DNA of 64,000 nt from Bacillota bacterium (GTDB lineage Bacteria; Bacillota; Clostridia; Lachnospirales; Lachnospiraceae), in the NCBI GenBank assembly GCA_023416695.1, contig JAEZGY010000023.1, forward strand, positions 15,767 to 79,766, given 5' to 3'. A program made the translations under genes and the position numbers. Of this stretch, positions 52,171-61,810 are shown in pieces. Position 1 is the first letter of the stretch; every line of letters starts with the position of its first letter. The notes beneath the pieces are model-generated. The model was not told the DNA's origin, ran no database searches, and saw nothing but the letters and a program-made list of their open reading frames with translations.

Positions 52171-55041
52171 TTATTTTACTTTAATGGCTTTGATCGTTGA
52201 ATATGCACTGTAAATCTTTTTGCCATTTACTTTCTTGTAAGTTCTGACTTTAAAGTAATAGGTCTTACCTTTGGTCAGACCAGTTTTTGTAAAGGTGTAT
52301 GTCTTCTGATTTGCAGATTTAATCCCTTTATATTTTCCTGATTTGGAAGTTGACATGAACACATCATATCCACTTGCACCTGTTACTTTCCCCCACTTAA
52401 TCGCCACTTTCTTTTTTCCTGCAGTAAGGGAGAGATTTGGTGTGGCCATTTTAATTGCGTAAGTCTTTTTCAGTGTTCCTGTGTAGTTGCCTTTCCCTTT
52501 TAGGATCACTGTTGCTTTACCTGGATTTATGTTTGCTGTATAGGTAACGGTATAATCCTTGTTCAAAACTAATACTTTTGCTCCATGTTTCAATGTAACA
52601 GAAGGTTTTTTCGCTTTTCCATTATAAGTATATGTGGTTGTGGATAGCTTGGCTGTCAAGGCTGAAATGGATTTGGCTGTAATGGTAAAGGTCTTCGTAA
52701 TAATGCCTGCATAATTACCCTTTCCTGTGATAGTGACTGTTGCTGTTCCTGGGTTTGTATTGTTAGCATAGGATACTGTATAGTCTGTACCAAGAGTAAG
52801 GGTTTTCTCTCCATGTTTCACAGTTACACCTGGAGTTTTCGCTGTTCGATCATAAGTATATGAGGTTGTTGATAGGGTGGCAGTTAAGTCTGAAATAGAT
52901 TTGACACTAATGGTAAAGTTCTTTGTGATGCTCCCTGCATAATTACCTATCCCTGTAATAGTGACTGTTGCTGTACCAGCGTCTGTATTTTTCTCATAGG
53001 ATACTGTGTAATCTGTATCAAGAATAAGAGTTTTCTTTACGTCTTTTACAGTAATGTCTGGAGTTTTCGCTTTTCCATCATAGGTGTATGAGGTTGTAGA
53101 CAGGGTAGCGGAAAAATCATCAATAGCACGTTGATTGATGGTAAAGGTCTTTGTGATGGTCCCTGCATAATTACCTACCCCTGTAATAGTGACTGTTGCT
53201 GTACCAGCGTCTGTATTGTCCTCATAGGATACTGTGTAATCTGTATCCAGAACAAGGGTATTCTCTCCGTGTTTCACAGTAATGTCTGGAACTTTCACTT
53301 TTCCACTATAAGTGTATATGATTGTAGACAAGGTGGCGGAAAAATCATCAATAGGACTTGGATTGATGGTAAAGGTCTTTGTGATGGTTCCTGCATAATT
53401 ACCCTTCCCTGTGATAGTGACTGTTGCTGTACCTGCGTCTGTATTGTTCTCATAGGATACTGTGTAATCTGTATCCAGAACAAGGGTATTCTCTTCGTTT
53501 TTCACAGTAACCTCTGGAGTTTTCGCTATGCCATCATAAGTGTATGAGGTTGTTTCTAGGGTGGCGGAGAAATCATCAATAGGACTTACAGTGATTGCAA
53601 AGCTCTTTGTAATGGTTCCTGCATAATCACCCTTCCCTTCGATAGTGACTGTTGCTGTTCCTACCTCTGTATTATTCTTATATTCTACATCATAATCTTT
53701 CTCCTTAGTTAATCCATCTACGGTAACCTCTGGAGTTTTCGCTGCACCGTCATACGTATATGAAGTTGTAACCAAAGTTGTAGAATATTTATCAATCAAA
53801 TAACGAACTTTCATCCCATTTAAAATAGTTTTAGCATAGGTGTCAGCAGCTGAACTAGCGTAGCAAAAAACTGTCCCATTAGCATTTGCATATGCAGAAT
53901 CTCCAATACTTGTTACGGTTTCGGGAATTGTTATACTTGTAAGGTTCATGCAACCAAGAAATGCATACTCTCCAATACTTGTCACGCTATGGGGAATTGT
54001 GATATCAATAAGATTAGCACAGCTATCAAATGCATTACCTGTAATACTTGTTGTTCCCTCTTTTAACGTAATACTTGTATTCTCCGGCATATTTCCTTTA
54101 TACTTATAGGCAACTCTTCCCACATATATCAAACCATCAGGTTGATGATCATACCACGCTGTCTTATAAAATGCATTAACACCAATACTCGTCACGCTGC
54201 CTGGGATTGTTATATCACTAAGGTTTGTGCAGGCATAAAATGCATTCATACCGATACTCTCCACGCTGTCTGGAATTGTGATCTCAATAAGATTAGCACA
54301 GATATCAAATGCATTACTTGTAATACTTGTTGTTCCCTCTTTTAACGTAATACTTGTATCCATTGGTATAGTTCCTGTATATTTATATTTATAGGCAACT
54401 TTCCCCACATATATCAGACCGTCAGATTGAAGAAAATACCACGCTGTATTATTAAATGCATACCTTCCAACTACCGAAACACTATCTGGAATTGTTAGGG
54501 TTTTAAGGACATTGCATCCGTCAAATGTATAACCACCAATACTTGTTACTCCGTCTAGGATTGTTACGCTTTCAAGACCTTGGCAATAAGTAAATATACC
54601 CTCTGCATCAAGAATTCCCTCGTTGCCAGGAATGGTAACACTTTTTAGTTTTGAGCAACCTGCAAATCCATAGTCACCTATACTCATCACACTGTCTGGA
54701 ATTGTCACACTTATAAGATTGCTGCAACCATAAAATGCGTATTTACCAATACTCGTCACGCCGTCTGGGATTGTTACACTTGTAATAACACTACTATTAA
54801 AAAATGCAGAGTCCCCAATGCTAGTCACGGCTTTCCCATCAATTGTTTGGGGAATTTCCACCTCACTTGCAGTACCCTTGTATTTTGTAATTTGTACCGT
54901 TCCATCACTTAAAACAACATATGTATAATCTTCTGTGGTCTCAGCGCTTACTGATATAGCACTGAAGAAAGGGATATCCCCAGGTAAATAAGATATCACT
55001 AGGATAACCGTTAATAGTATTGCTATAAATCTCTTTTTCAT
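52171..55041 (-). CDS. BspA-like leucine-rich-repeat surface protein 3
   Basis: The largest paralogue, at 956 residues. The signal peptide and LRR block (about 45-400) include a duplicated subunit: two copies of ...AWY...QPDGLIYVG(K/R)VAYKYKG. Six YDG-type repeats follow (about 420-840; one is degenerate, SYTYDRTAKTP), then the Fn3 domain. ATG 55041 follows AAGGGGGAAAATT. It has two more YDG repeats than genes 1 and 2, as expected from unequal recombination between near-identical units. It has its own promoter at 55071-55099. Confidence 0.92.
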   Translation of the reverse strand: MKKRFIAILLTVILVISYLPGDIPFFSAISVSAETTEDYTYVVLSDGTVQITKYKGTASEVEIPQTIDGKAVTSIGDSAFFNSSVITSVTIPDGVTSIGKYAFYGCSNLISVTIPDSVMSIGDYGFAGCSKLKSVTIPGNEGILDAEGIFTYCQGLESVTILDGVTSIGGYTFDGCNVLKTLTIPDSVSVVGRYAFNNTAWYFLQSDGLIYVGKVAYKYKYTGTIPMDTSITLKEGTTSITSNAFDICANLIEITIPDSVESIGMNAFYACTNLSDITIPGSVTSIGVNAFYKTAWYDHQPDGLIYVGRVAYKYKGNMPENTSITLKEGTTSITGNAFDSCANLIDITIPHSVTSIGEYAFLGCMNLTSITIPETVTSIGDSAYANANGTVFCYASSAADTYAKTILNGMKVRYLIDKYSTTLVTTSYTYDGAAKTPEVTVDGLTKEKDYDVEYKNNTEVGTATVTIEGKGDYAGTITKSFAITVSPIDDFSATLETTSYTYDGIAKTPEVTVKNEENTLVLDTDYTVSYENNTDAGTATVTITGKGNYAGTITKTFTINPSPIDDFSATLSTIIYTYSGKVKVPDITVKHGENTLVLDTDYTVSYEDNTDAGTATVTITGVGNYAGTITKTFTINQRAIDDFSATLSTTSYTYDGKAKTPDITVKDVKKTLILDTDYTVSYEKNTDAGTATVTITGIGNYAGSITKNFTISVKSISDLTATLSTTSYTYDRTAKTPGVTVKHGEKTLTLGTDYTVSYANNTNPGTATVTITGKGNYAGIITKTFTITAKSISALTAKLSTTTYTYNGKAKKPSVTLKHGAKVLVLNKDYTVTYTANINPGKATVILKGKGNYTGTLKKTYAIKMATPNLSLTAGKKKVAIKWGKVTGASGYDVFMSTSKSGKYKGIKSANQKTYTFTKTGLTKGKTYYFKVRTYKKVNGKKIYSAYSTIKAIKVK

Positions 55042-55070
55042 AATTTTCCCCCTTATTTTCCATTTTTTTC

Positions 55071-55099
55071 ATTTTATCAGCATATTTTGTAAAAGTCAA
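55071..55099 (-). promoter_or_regulatory. Promoter of surface-protein gene 3
   Basis: TTGACT (55099-55094), 17 bp, TAAAAT (55076-55071), matching the other array promoters in both hexamers and most of the spacer. Confidence 0.75.
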
Positions 55100-55300
55100 G
55101 AAAATGACTCATAATTCCTCCTTGTTCCGGAAGAAATATGGGCTAATAAGAGATATTTATGAATTGTTGCAAGTTCTACTGAATCAGTAATGTGCAATTA
55201 ATTATCTAACACCATATTTGATTGCACCGTACTTGTCTTTCTTATTTTCTATATTTTTGTCTGATAAAAACTGAAATTCTTCATTTTTCTTTTAAAGAAC

Positions 55301-55336
55301 AAACAAAAAGACTGGTGTTTAACACACCAATCTTTT
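55301..55336 (-). terminator. Terminator of surface-protein gene 4
   Basis: AAAAGATTGGTGT pairs with ACACCAGTCTTTT (one mismatch), then TTTG on the minus strand, 80 bp after the stop of the frameshifted gene. Confidence 0.75.
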
Positions 55337-55418
55337 GTAAGCTAAGATGCAACCTCTTAGCAGGATTCTACTTAACTACTTAAAACTGTTAATTGTAGTA
55401 AAATATGTTGCGTTTCAT

Positions 55419-57844
55419 TTATTTTACCTTAATGGCTTTGATTGTTGAATATGCACTGTAAACCTTTTTGCCATTTACTTTCTTGTAGGTTCTGACTTTA
55501 AAGTAATAGGTCTTACCTTTTGTCAGACCAGTTTTTGTGAAGGTGTATGTCTTCTGGTTTGCAGATTTAATCCCTTTATATTTTCCTGATTTGGAAGTTG
55601 ACATGAACACTTCATATCCACTTGCACCTGCTACTTTCCTCCATTTAATCGTCGCTTTCTTTTTTCCTGCAGTAAGGGAGAGCTTTGGTGTGGCCATTTT
55701 AATTGCGTAAGTCTTTTTCAGTGTCCCTGTGTAGTTGCCTTTCCCTTTTAGGATCACTGTTGCTTTACCTGGATTTATGTTTGCAACATAGCTAACGGTA
55801 TAGTCTTTATTCAAAACTAATACTTTTGTTCCATGTTTCAATGTAACAGAAGGTTTTTTCGCTTTGCCATTATAAGTATATGTAGTTGTGGATAGCTTGG
55901 CTGTCATGCCTGAAATAGATTTGGCTGTAATGGCAAAGGTCTTTTTAATGGTTCCTGTATAATTACCTACCCCTGTGATAGTGATTGTCGCTTTTCCTGG
56001 GTTTATATTATTGGCATAGGATACTTTATAATCTGTTCCAAGAGTAAGGGTTTTCGTTCCGTTTTTTACAGTAACACCTGGAGTTTTCGCTTTTCCATCA
56101 TAAGTGTATGAGGTTGTGGATAAGGTGATGGAAAAACCATCAATTGAACTTGGATTGATGGTAAAGGTTTTCGTAATAGTCCCTGTATAATTACCTACCC
56201 CTGTAATTCTCACTGTTGCTGTGCCTGCATTTGCATTATTGGCATAGGATACTTTATAATCTGTTCCAAGAGTAAGGGTTTTCGTTCCGTTTTTACAGTA
56301 ACACCTGGAGTTTTCGCTTTTCCATCATAAGTGCATGAGGTTGTGGACAGGGTAGCAATCATGCCTGAGATAGATATGCCCTTAATGGTAAAGGTCTTTT
56401 TGATGGTCTCTGCATAAATACCTATCCCTGTGATAGTGACTGTCGCTGTTCCTGCATTTATATTATTGGCATAGGATACTGTATAGTCTGTACCCAGAGT
56501 AAGAGTTTTATCCCCGTTTTCTACAATAACCTTTGGAGTTTTCGCTATGCCATCATAGATGTATGAGGTTGTGGACAGGGTAGCAATCATGCCTGAGATA
56601 GATATGCCCTTAATGGTAAAGGTCTTTGTAATGGTTCCTGCATAATTACCTTTGCCGGTAATAGTGACTGTTGCTGTGCCTGGGTTTGTATTGTTCGTAT
56701 ATTCTACATCAAAATCTGTTCCCTTAGTTAAACCATCTACGGTAACCTTTGGAGTTTTTTCTGTTCCGTCATACATATATGAAGTTGCATCCAAAGTGGC
56801 GTGATATTTATCAATCAAATAACGAACTTTCATCCCATTGTTAATGCTTTTTCCATATGTAGCAGCATCTGAATCAGCGTAACAATAAAGTACGCCATTA
56901 GCATTTTCATATGGACGATATCCGAAATTTGTGACGCTTTCAGGAATTGTGATACTTATAAGGTTTGTACAGCCCTGAAATGCAGACTCACGAATATGAG
57001 TCACACTATCAGGGTTTATTATACTAGTTAAGTTATTACAAGATTTAAATGCAAACTCACCAATAACTACTACACTATGGGGAATTGTGATGTCAACAAG
57101 ATTAGAACAATTTTCAAATGCTTTACCTGTAATACATGTTGTTCCATCTTTTAACGTAATCCTTGTATCCTTTGGCATAGTTCCTTTATATTGATATGCA
57201 GTTTTCCCCGCATATATCAGACCGTCAGGTTGATTATTATACCAGGCTGTTTTAGAAAATGCACCTGCTTCAACTACCGAAACACTGTCTGGAATTGTGA
57301 TACTTCTAAGATTTTTGCAGCCAATAAATGTGCTATTTCCAATAGTTGTCACTCCGTCTAGGATTGTTACGCTTTTGAGACTCTCGCAATAAGAAAATAT
57401 ATTCCAATCATTAAGAATATCCTCGTTGCCAGGAATGGTAACATCTGTTAGATTTGTGCAACTAAAAAATGCATTCATACCGATACTCTCCACGCTGTCT
57501 GGAATGGTAATACTTATTAGCTTAAAGCAATACGAAAATGCTTGTTGGTCGATACTCGTCACACTGTCTGGTATTGTTAGGCTTTCAATAGTTGTATTTG
57601 AGTCAAATGCTCTGTACCCAATGCTAGTCACGGCTTTTCCATCAATTGTTCTAGGAATCTTCAGTTCAGTAGCCTTACCTGTGTATCCTGTGATTTCTAC
57701 CGTTCCATCACTTAAAATGTCATATGAATAGTCTCCGCTGGTTTCCGCACTTACTGGTATAGCACCGAAGAAAGGGATATCCCCAGGTAAATAAGATATC
57801 ACTAGGATAACCGTTAATAGGATTGCTATAAATCTTTTTCTCAT
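55419..57844 (-). pseudogene. BspA-like surface protein 4, frameshifted
   Basis: Two frames make one paralogue of about 808 residues. The upstream part (ATG 57844 with AAGGGGGG) encodes the signal peptide, LRR block and two and a half YDG repeats, then reads out of frame and stops at 56210. The downstream part, with no start codon of its own, resumes the third repeat and runs through two more YDG repeats and the Fn3 domain to 55419. The break is at about 56290-56294, where a T tract has five bases, while the same site in the next repeat (about 56061-56066) has six. Promoter and terminator are intact, suggesting recent loss, phase variation or a sequence error. Confidence 0.82.
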
Positions 57845-57873
57845 AATTTCCCCCCTTATTTTCCATTTTTTTC

Positions 57874-57902
57874 ATTTTATCAGTATAACTTGTAAACGTC
57901 AA
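57874..57902 (-). promoter_or_regulatory. Promoter of surface-protein gene 4
   Basis: TTGACG (57902-57897), 17 bp, TAAAAT (57879-57874). The spacer TTTACAAGTTATACTGA is close to those of genes 2 and 3. Confidence 0.75.
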
Positions 57903-57974
57903 GTTAATAGACATGTTCCGACATGTTTCTCTAGTATAGAATAACTTCAAGCTTTAGCAAATCATCTATCCCAA

Positions 57975-58015
57975 TGACTTGTCATGACAAATGTCCTATA
58001 CTTCTAGTAACTAGA
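57975..58015 (+). promoter_or_regulatory. Promoter with two dyads before the DUF606-type transporter
   Basis: TGACTT (57975-57980), 16 bp, TATACT (57997-58002). A perfect 12-bp palindrome TTGTCATGACAA (57979-57990) lies in the spacer. A second dyad, TCTAGT-A-ACTAGA (58003-58015), covers the expected start point. Both sit where a repressor would act. Confidence 0.45.
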
Positions 58016-58058
58016 GGTGATACAATAGGTCTAGCAATCACGAAAGGAGGACTGTAAA

Positions 58059-58949
58059 ATGTATCAGCTTCTCGTTTTACTTGTCGGTGTACTTATTTCT
58101 GTTATGGTATCCGTAAATGGAGACTTATCAAATTCCCTCGGAACCTATTATGCATCAGTTATCATACATATGGTTGGCACTCTTTTTGCACTTGTAGTGT
58201 GCTATATAAAAAAGGAGAAAATTCGTAAAAAGGTGGTTGTCCCCTTCTGGGCTTACCTTGGAGGAGTACTGGGTGTCGTGACAACACTGTTTAATAATTA
58301 TGCTTTTACTCATACCAGTATGATGAGTATTGTAGCTCTTGGTCTGCTTGGCCAAAGCATCACTTCCAATATTATCGACGCTTTTGGATGGTTTGGCATG
58401 AAAAAGCATCCTATTAGTAACACAACATGGATTGGGCTAGCTCTATCCTGTGTTGGTGTCGCAATCATGATGGATTATTCTGATATGAATAAAATACTTG
58501 CAATGATTGTTTGTTTGGCAACTGGTGTCACTGTAGTAACATCAAGATCAATAAACTCCCGCTTATCCAATGAAACAGGAGCCATTGTTAGTTCTTTTTA
58601 TAATCATCTAGTTGGACTACCAATCTGTATCCTCTTGGTTATTTTCCTTCCAACTACACAGAGGATTACCCTTAGTACAGTAAAGCCTTGGATGTTTTTT
58701 GGCGGCATTCTAGGCGTTATGGTAGTTTTTCTTTATAACATTACTATCCCGAAGGTATCGGCATTTCGTCTAACACTTCTAGCATTTATAGGGCAAATAT
58801 TCACGGGGATTGTCATTGATTTAGCCTATGGACAGAGTATCTCTCCTAGACTATTCTGGGGTGCAGTTCTTATCGCAATGGGCTTATTACTCAGTATGGT
58901 GTTAGAATACTTAAGTGAAAAGAAGGAACCCACTAAGCAAGCAACTTAA
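58059..58949 (+). CDS. DMT transporter, DUF606 (YdcZ-like) tandem type
   Basis: A 296-residue protein with about ten helices made of two DUF606-like halves. Each half contains a segment of the form G-x-L-G-V-x-x-x-x-x-N (GGVLGVVTTLFNNYAF; GGILGVMVVFLYNITIP) and a conserved GLLGQS or FIGQI helix. Single-half relatives work as hetero-pairs, so this is the fused form. Substrate unknown. AAAGGAGG precedes ATG 58059. It has its own dyad-bearing promoter and is one of the few plus-strand genes here. Confidence 0.87.
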   Translation: MYQLLVLLVGVLISVMVSVNGDLSNSLGTYYASVIIHMVGTLFALVVCYIKKEKIRKKVVVPFWAYLGGVLGVVTTLFNNYAFTHTSMMSIVALGLLGQSITSNIIDAFGWFGMKKHPISNTTWIGLALSCVGVAIMMDYSDMNKILAMIVCLATGVTVVTSRSINSRLSNETGAIVSSFYNHLVGLPICILLVIFLPTTQRITLSTVKPWMFFGGILGVMVVFLYNITIPKVSAFRLTLLAFIGQIFTGIVIDLAYGQSISPRLFWGAVLIAMGLLLSMVLEYLSEKKEPTKQAT

Positions 58950-59077
58950 TTGCTCCTACTTTAAAGCCATTATCCTTTGAGTGAGAATGATTTTATATAT
59001 TCTAAAACATATCCATCCATGTTATAGTAATATTGTCTACCAACATAAAATCAACATACTTTATAGGAGGTATTTGT

Positions 59078-59401
59078 ATGTATAAAAATATAGAAAAGCA
59101 AGTTATATTGAAATTAAAAGATTTAGTTGATTACCAAGAAGGTCGAGTAATTAGTAGAACTTTAGTACAAAATGAGACTGTCAGCATGACGTTGTTTTCT
59201 TTCGACAAAGGTGAGGAAATATCTACTCATGCATCAGGTGGAGACGCTATGGTAACAGTTCTAGAAGGAACCGGTAGATTTACTGTAGGTGGAGAAGTAT
59301 TTGTATTAACTGAAGGGGAGACTCTTATCATGCCAAAGGATATCCCTCACGCTGTGTATGGTGAAGAGCAATTTAAAATGCAGCTTATCGTTTCATTTTA
59401 A
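59078..59401 (+). CDS. Cupin-domain protein
   Basis: A 107-residue single cupin barrel. Motif 1 is STHASGGDAMVTVLEGTGRFTV and motif 2 is EGETLIMPKDIPHAVYG, with one His in each; the second His of motif 1 is replaced by Gly/Asp, so metal binding is uncertain. Small cupins of this type bind sugars or organic acids or act as isomerases. Start: ATG 59078 with AGGAGG upstream; the frame back to 59033 has no ribosome binding site. Confidence 0.88.
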   Translation: MYKNIEKQVILKLKDLVDYQEGRVISRTLVQNETVSMTLFSFDKGEEISTHASGGDAMVTVLEGTGRFTVGGEVFVLTEGETLIMPKDIPHAVYGEEQFKMQLIVSF

Positions 59402-59413
59402 TTGAGTTTAATG

Positions 59414-59465
59414 AAAAAGCCATTTTCCAAAGTCCGTATCTAGTTGGACTGAGGAAAATGGCTTT
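59414..59465. terminator. Bidirectional terminator
   Basis: AAAGCCATTTTCC (59416-59428) pairs with GGAAAATGGCTTT (59453-59465), and an inner AGTCC/GGACT stem extends it. A U-run or A-run flanks each side, and the convergent cupin and GNAT genes share it. Confidence 0.85.
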
Positions 59466-59484
59466 ACCTATGTACTAATGGCTA

Positions 59485-60468
59485 TTATCTCCCCCACTCT
59501 TTTTCCAAATAGGATTCATAGCCAATGACTCTTTCGTCAATTCTACGATGATAGCTAAAGGAATAGCTTTTAAAATACTTGCTCCAGAATCGTAGTGCAT
59601 TAGGGTTTAACGTCTCATAGTCAACCCCTAAGTATTTTGCTCCCTCCTTCTCACAGATATCACAAACATAATGCAATAAATCAACGGCAACCTCTTTCCC
59701 ACGATATTCCTCATTTACAAATGCCCCACAGATATTGACTACACCATCTGCTTGACTAATAAAGGATTCCGATTCATCTTCAATTGACATAAAACCAATG
59801 ATTTCATCATCATCACAAGCCACAAATACACGAATACTATCTTCCGAAAACCAATCCATATACTCTCTAATATCCGTTGGATAATAAGTTGGCGCCTGCA
59901 ACAAATGCCTCGTCAAATGCTTTCTTAACTCTAGGATTAGGTTTTTCTCTTCCTTTTTAAGCTCTTTCAATGTAAGGTTTTTATTCCTTATCTTTCCCTC
60001 TGTTGTCCTTGGTAATCTCATAATAGCATCGGAGCATCGTATGCCAAACCCATTTAGTGCAAATGCAGTTGACACTTCTGTATCATTGGCATATTGAGTC
60101 ATAGCAAAGCTTGTGATACCTTCCTCTTTTACCAACTGTTCGGTTGCAGCAGATAATACTCTGGATGCAATCATTTGTCGCTTACCATAAGAAAACGCAC
60201 TACCTCCTAGTGGAGACCATGCTCCCTTGCAGTTTCCAAAAAAGCCATCTATAGGGCTGTAAAATGCCATATATCCTACCATAGCCTCCCCTTCTATGGC
60301 AACGACTCCATGCTTTCTTCCAAATAAGTCTGTAAGCAAATCTCTGATTTGATTCTTAAAATCAAGGTTTGGCAAATCCATCACTTTATTGCACTCCGCT
60401 TTATACTCCACTAAGGCTAATTCCACTGCTTGATCTACATATTTTTCATCCACTCTTTTAAATATCAT
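59485..60468 (-). CDS. Tandem GNAT acetyltransferase
   Basis: The 327-residue protein has two GNAT-like halves. The N-terminal half (about 1-150) is divergent and lacks a clear acetyl-CoA loop. The C-terminal half (about 170-320) carries VVNICGAFVNEEYRGKEVA and VDYETLNPNALRFWSKYFK, so it is probably the catalytic one. Start: ATG 60468 overlaps the RsgA stop (ATGA) with GGAAAG seven bases upstream; ATG 60474 is the alternative. It is translationally coupled to rsgA. The target is unknown. Confidence 0.83.
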   Translation of the reverse strand: MIFKRVDEKYVDQAVELALVEYKAECNKVMDLPNLDFKNQIRDLLTDLFGRKHGVVAIEGEAMVGYMAFYSPIDGFFGNCKGAWSPLGGSAFSYGKRQMIASRVLSAATEQLVKEEGITSFAMTQYANDTEVSTAFALNGFGIRCSDAIMRLPRTTEGKIRNKNLTLKELKKEEKNLILELRKHLTRHLLQAPTYYPTDIREYMDWFSEDSIRVFVACDDDEIIGFMSIEDESESFISQADGVVNICGAFVNEEYRGKEVAVDLLHYVCDICEKEGAKYLGVDYETLNPNALRFWSKYFKSYSFSYHRRIDERVIGYESYLEKEWGR

Positions 60469-61481
60469 AACCATTCTTCCTTTCTATTCCCAACTTTTAA
60501 TGAAAATCTCTTCCTCTTTTTCATATTCGTTAGTCTCACTTCACTTTTTTTATTTCTAGCTTCTCTTTCCTTTTGAAACTTCGATTCCTTCTGTATCTTT
60601 AAATAACTCTTCCATCTTGTAGTTGTTAAGGCTCCATTTTCTAGAGCTTCTAGAATGCCACAGCCAGGCTCCTTGGTATGGGTGCAATTACTAAATTTAC
60701 ACTTCTTAGTCAAATGCAGGACATCCACAAAACTATTATCAAGTCCATCCTCTACTATCCACATGCCAAGTTCACGCATCCCTGGGGTATCTATGATTCT
60801 GGCCCCATTATCTAGAATGAATAACTGACGATGGGTTGTAGTGTGATGTCCCTTGGAATCAAATTCCCTAATCTCTCCTGTCTCCATTACTTCTTTCCCT
60901 AGCAAATAGTTGGTTAAGCTAGATTTACCTACTCCAGAGGATCCCAAAAACACAATTGTCTTATCTGGCTGTAGATACTTGTTAAGCTGTTCCATTCCTT
61001 CTCCAGTAACGGAACTTACTGCATAAACCTCAATATTATCGGCAATCCCACGAACCAGTTCTAGCTTCTTATCCACGTCTTCCCCAATATCTGCTTTTGT
61101 CAGTACAACCACTGGCCTAGCACCACTTTGCCAGGAAGCAGTAATATACCGTTCCAAACGTCTCAAATTGAAATCATAATTAAGAGACATCAGAATAAAC
61201 ACGTAATCAAAATTCGCAGCAATCATCTGCTCTCCCTTTCCGACATCAGGGTCCTTTCTAGAAAACTTTGATTTTCTATCATTAGTCTTAACGATAAGGC
61301 TATCACCCATTGGATTGTATTCTAAATCAACACAATCTCCTACTGTTGGAAACTCTTCCTTTCGTTCCTCTGAGTAATAGACTCCTGTCTTTAACCTTGC
61401 AAAATAATTCTCACCGTTAACATGCACTTCATAGCGTTCCCTTTGAACAGCCGTTATAAAACCTTTCATTACTTCTTTCAA
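60465..61481 (-). CDS. rsgA: Ribosome small-subunit-dependent GTPase RsgA
   Basis: A 338-residue circularly permuted GTPase: OB fold (1-70), G4 VVLTKADI, G1 FLGSSGVGKSS, G2 TTTHRQLF, G3 DTPGMREL, then a zinc knuckle with CKFSNCTHTKEPGC (C-x5-C-H-x-x-x-x-x-C). RsgA checks late 30S assembly. It is about 40 residues longer than the typical Firmicutes RsgA and lies outside the usual prkC-rpe context, so it may be a second copy (inference). Start: TTG 61481 with AGGTG, or ATG 61469. A leader with a short peptide and two terminators precedes it. Confidence 0.92.
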   Translation of the reverse strand: MKEVMKGFITAVQRERYEVHVNGENYFARLKTGVYYSEERKEEFPTVGDCVDLEYNPMGDSLIVKTNDRKSKFSRKDPDVGKGEQMIAANFDYVFILMSLNYDFNLRRLERYITASWQSGARPVVVLTKADIGEDVDKKLELVRGIADNIEVYAVSSVTGEGMEQLNKYLQPDKTIVFLGSSGVGKSSLTNYLLGKEVMETGEIREFDSKGHHTTTHRQLFILDNGARIIDTPGMRELGMWIVEDGLDNSFVDVLHLTKKCKFSNCTHTKEPGCGILEALENGALTTTRWKSYLKIQKESKFQKEREARNKKSEVRLTNMKKRKRFSLKVGNRKEEWL

Positions 61482-61546
61482 ATCTTACACCTATCTTTCT
61501 TTTCTAGTCTCGTTTTAAATCGCAATACATTAAGAAAAATGGGCAT

Positions 61547-61588
61547 AAGAAAACCGCAGTAATAGCTCTTAGAAGCTATCCCTGCGGT
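61547..61588 (-). terminator. Second terminator in the rsgA leader
   Basis: ACCGCAG/CTGCGGT outer stem plus GATAGCT/AGCTATT inner stem, 6-nt loop, then TTTTCTTA on the minus strand, about 65 bp before the rsgA start. Confidence 0.75.
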
Positions 61589-61610
61589 AAAAGCACTGAA
61601 AAAAGTGTAC

Positions 61611-61637
61611 AAAAAAAACACATCTTATCATGTGTTT
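61611..61637 (-). terminator. First terminator in the rsgA leader
   Basis: AAACACAT, 6-nt loop, ATGTGTTT followed by an eight-base U-run: a canonical terminator 75 bp after the leader-peptide stop. Confidence 0.85.
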
Positions 61638-61713
61638 AACAAAGTTAAGCTATTCATAAGAGTCTAAATGCGGCAGTCCAAGAAAAGAATCCTGTGGCAT
61701 GCCCAATATTCAA

Positions 61714-61746
61714 TTAATGTATTGCACCTTCATTTAATTTTTTCAT
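61714..61746 (-). CDS. Ten-residue leader peptide upstream of rsgA
   Basis: ATG 61746 reads MKKLNEGAIH and stops at TAA. AAGGAG lies nine bases upstream. It follows a strong promoter by about 60 nt and precedes two terminators, as leader peptides in translation-responsive attenuators do. Just before it, TTGGAA/TTCCAA forms a stem whose loop (ATCTCC) can pair with this ribosome binding site. Confidence 0.6.
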   Translation of the reverse strand: MKKLNEGAIH

Positions 61747-61810
61747 ATCACATTTCTCCTTTTGGAATTACTTAGACTTTATTTTGGAGATAAAGCTTCC
61801 AATCAAGTAT

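Larger units (their letters stand above)
55042..55418. other. Spacer between surface-protein genes 4 and 3
   Basis: Holds the promoter of gene 3 (55071-55099) and the terminator of gene 4 (55301-55336). I see nothing else in 55100-55300: no frame with a ribosome binding site and no strong repeat. Confidence 0.6.

Noticed and set aside
53131..53547. A 138-codon plus-strand frame, and several similar ones at 48521-48895, 48960-49217 and 50964-51188
   Set aside because: They are antisense shadows of the repeated surface-protein genes and have no ribosome binding sites.
56280..56300. Programmed -1 ribosomal frameshifting in surface-protein gene 4
   Set aside because: The site GTA AAA ACG does not form a canonical X XXY YYZ heptamer and no downstream stimulatory hairpin is evident. 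A lost base relative to the next repeat is simpler.
47500..56800. Regularly spaced repeats taken as a CRISPR array or satellite DNA
   Set aside because: The repeats are in-frame protein modules (LRR_5 and YDG-type) within long open frames, with no spacers of uniform length.
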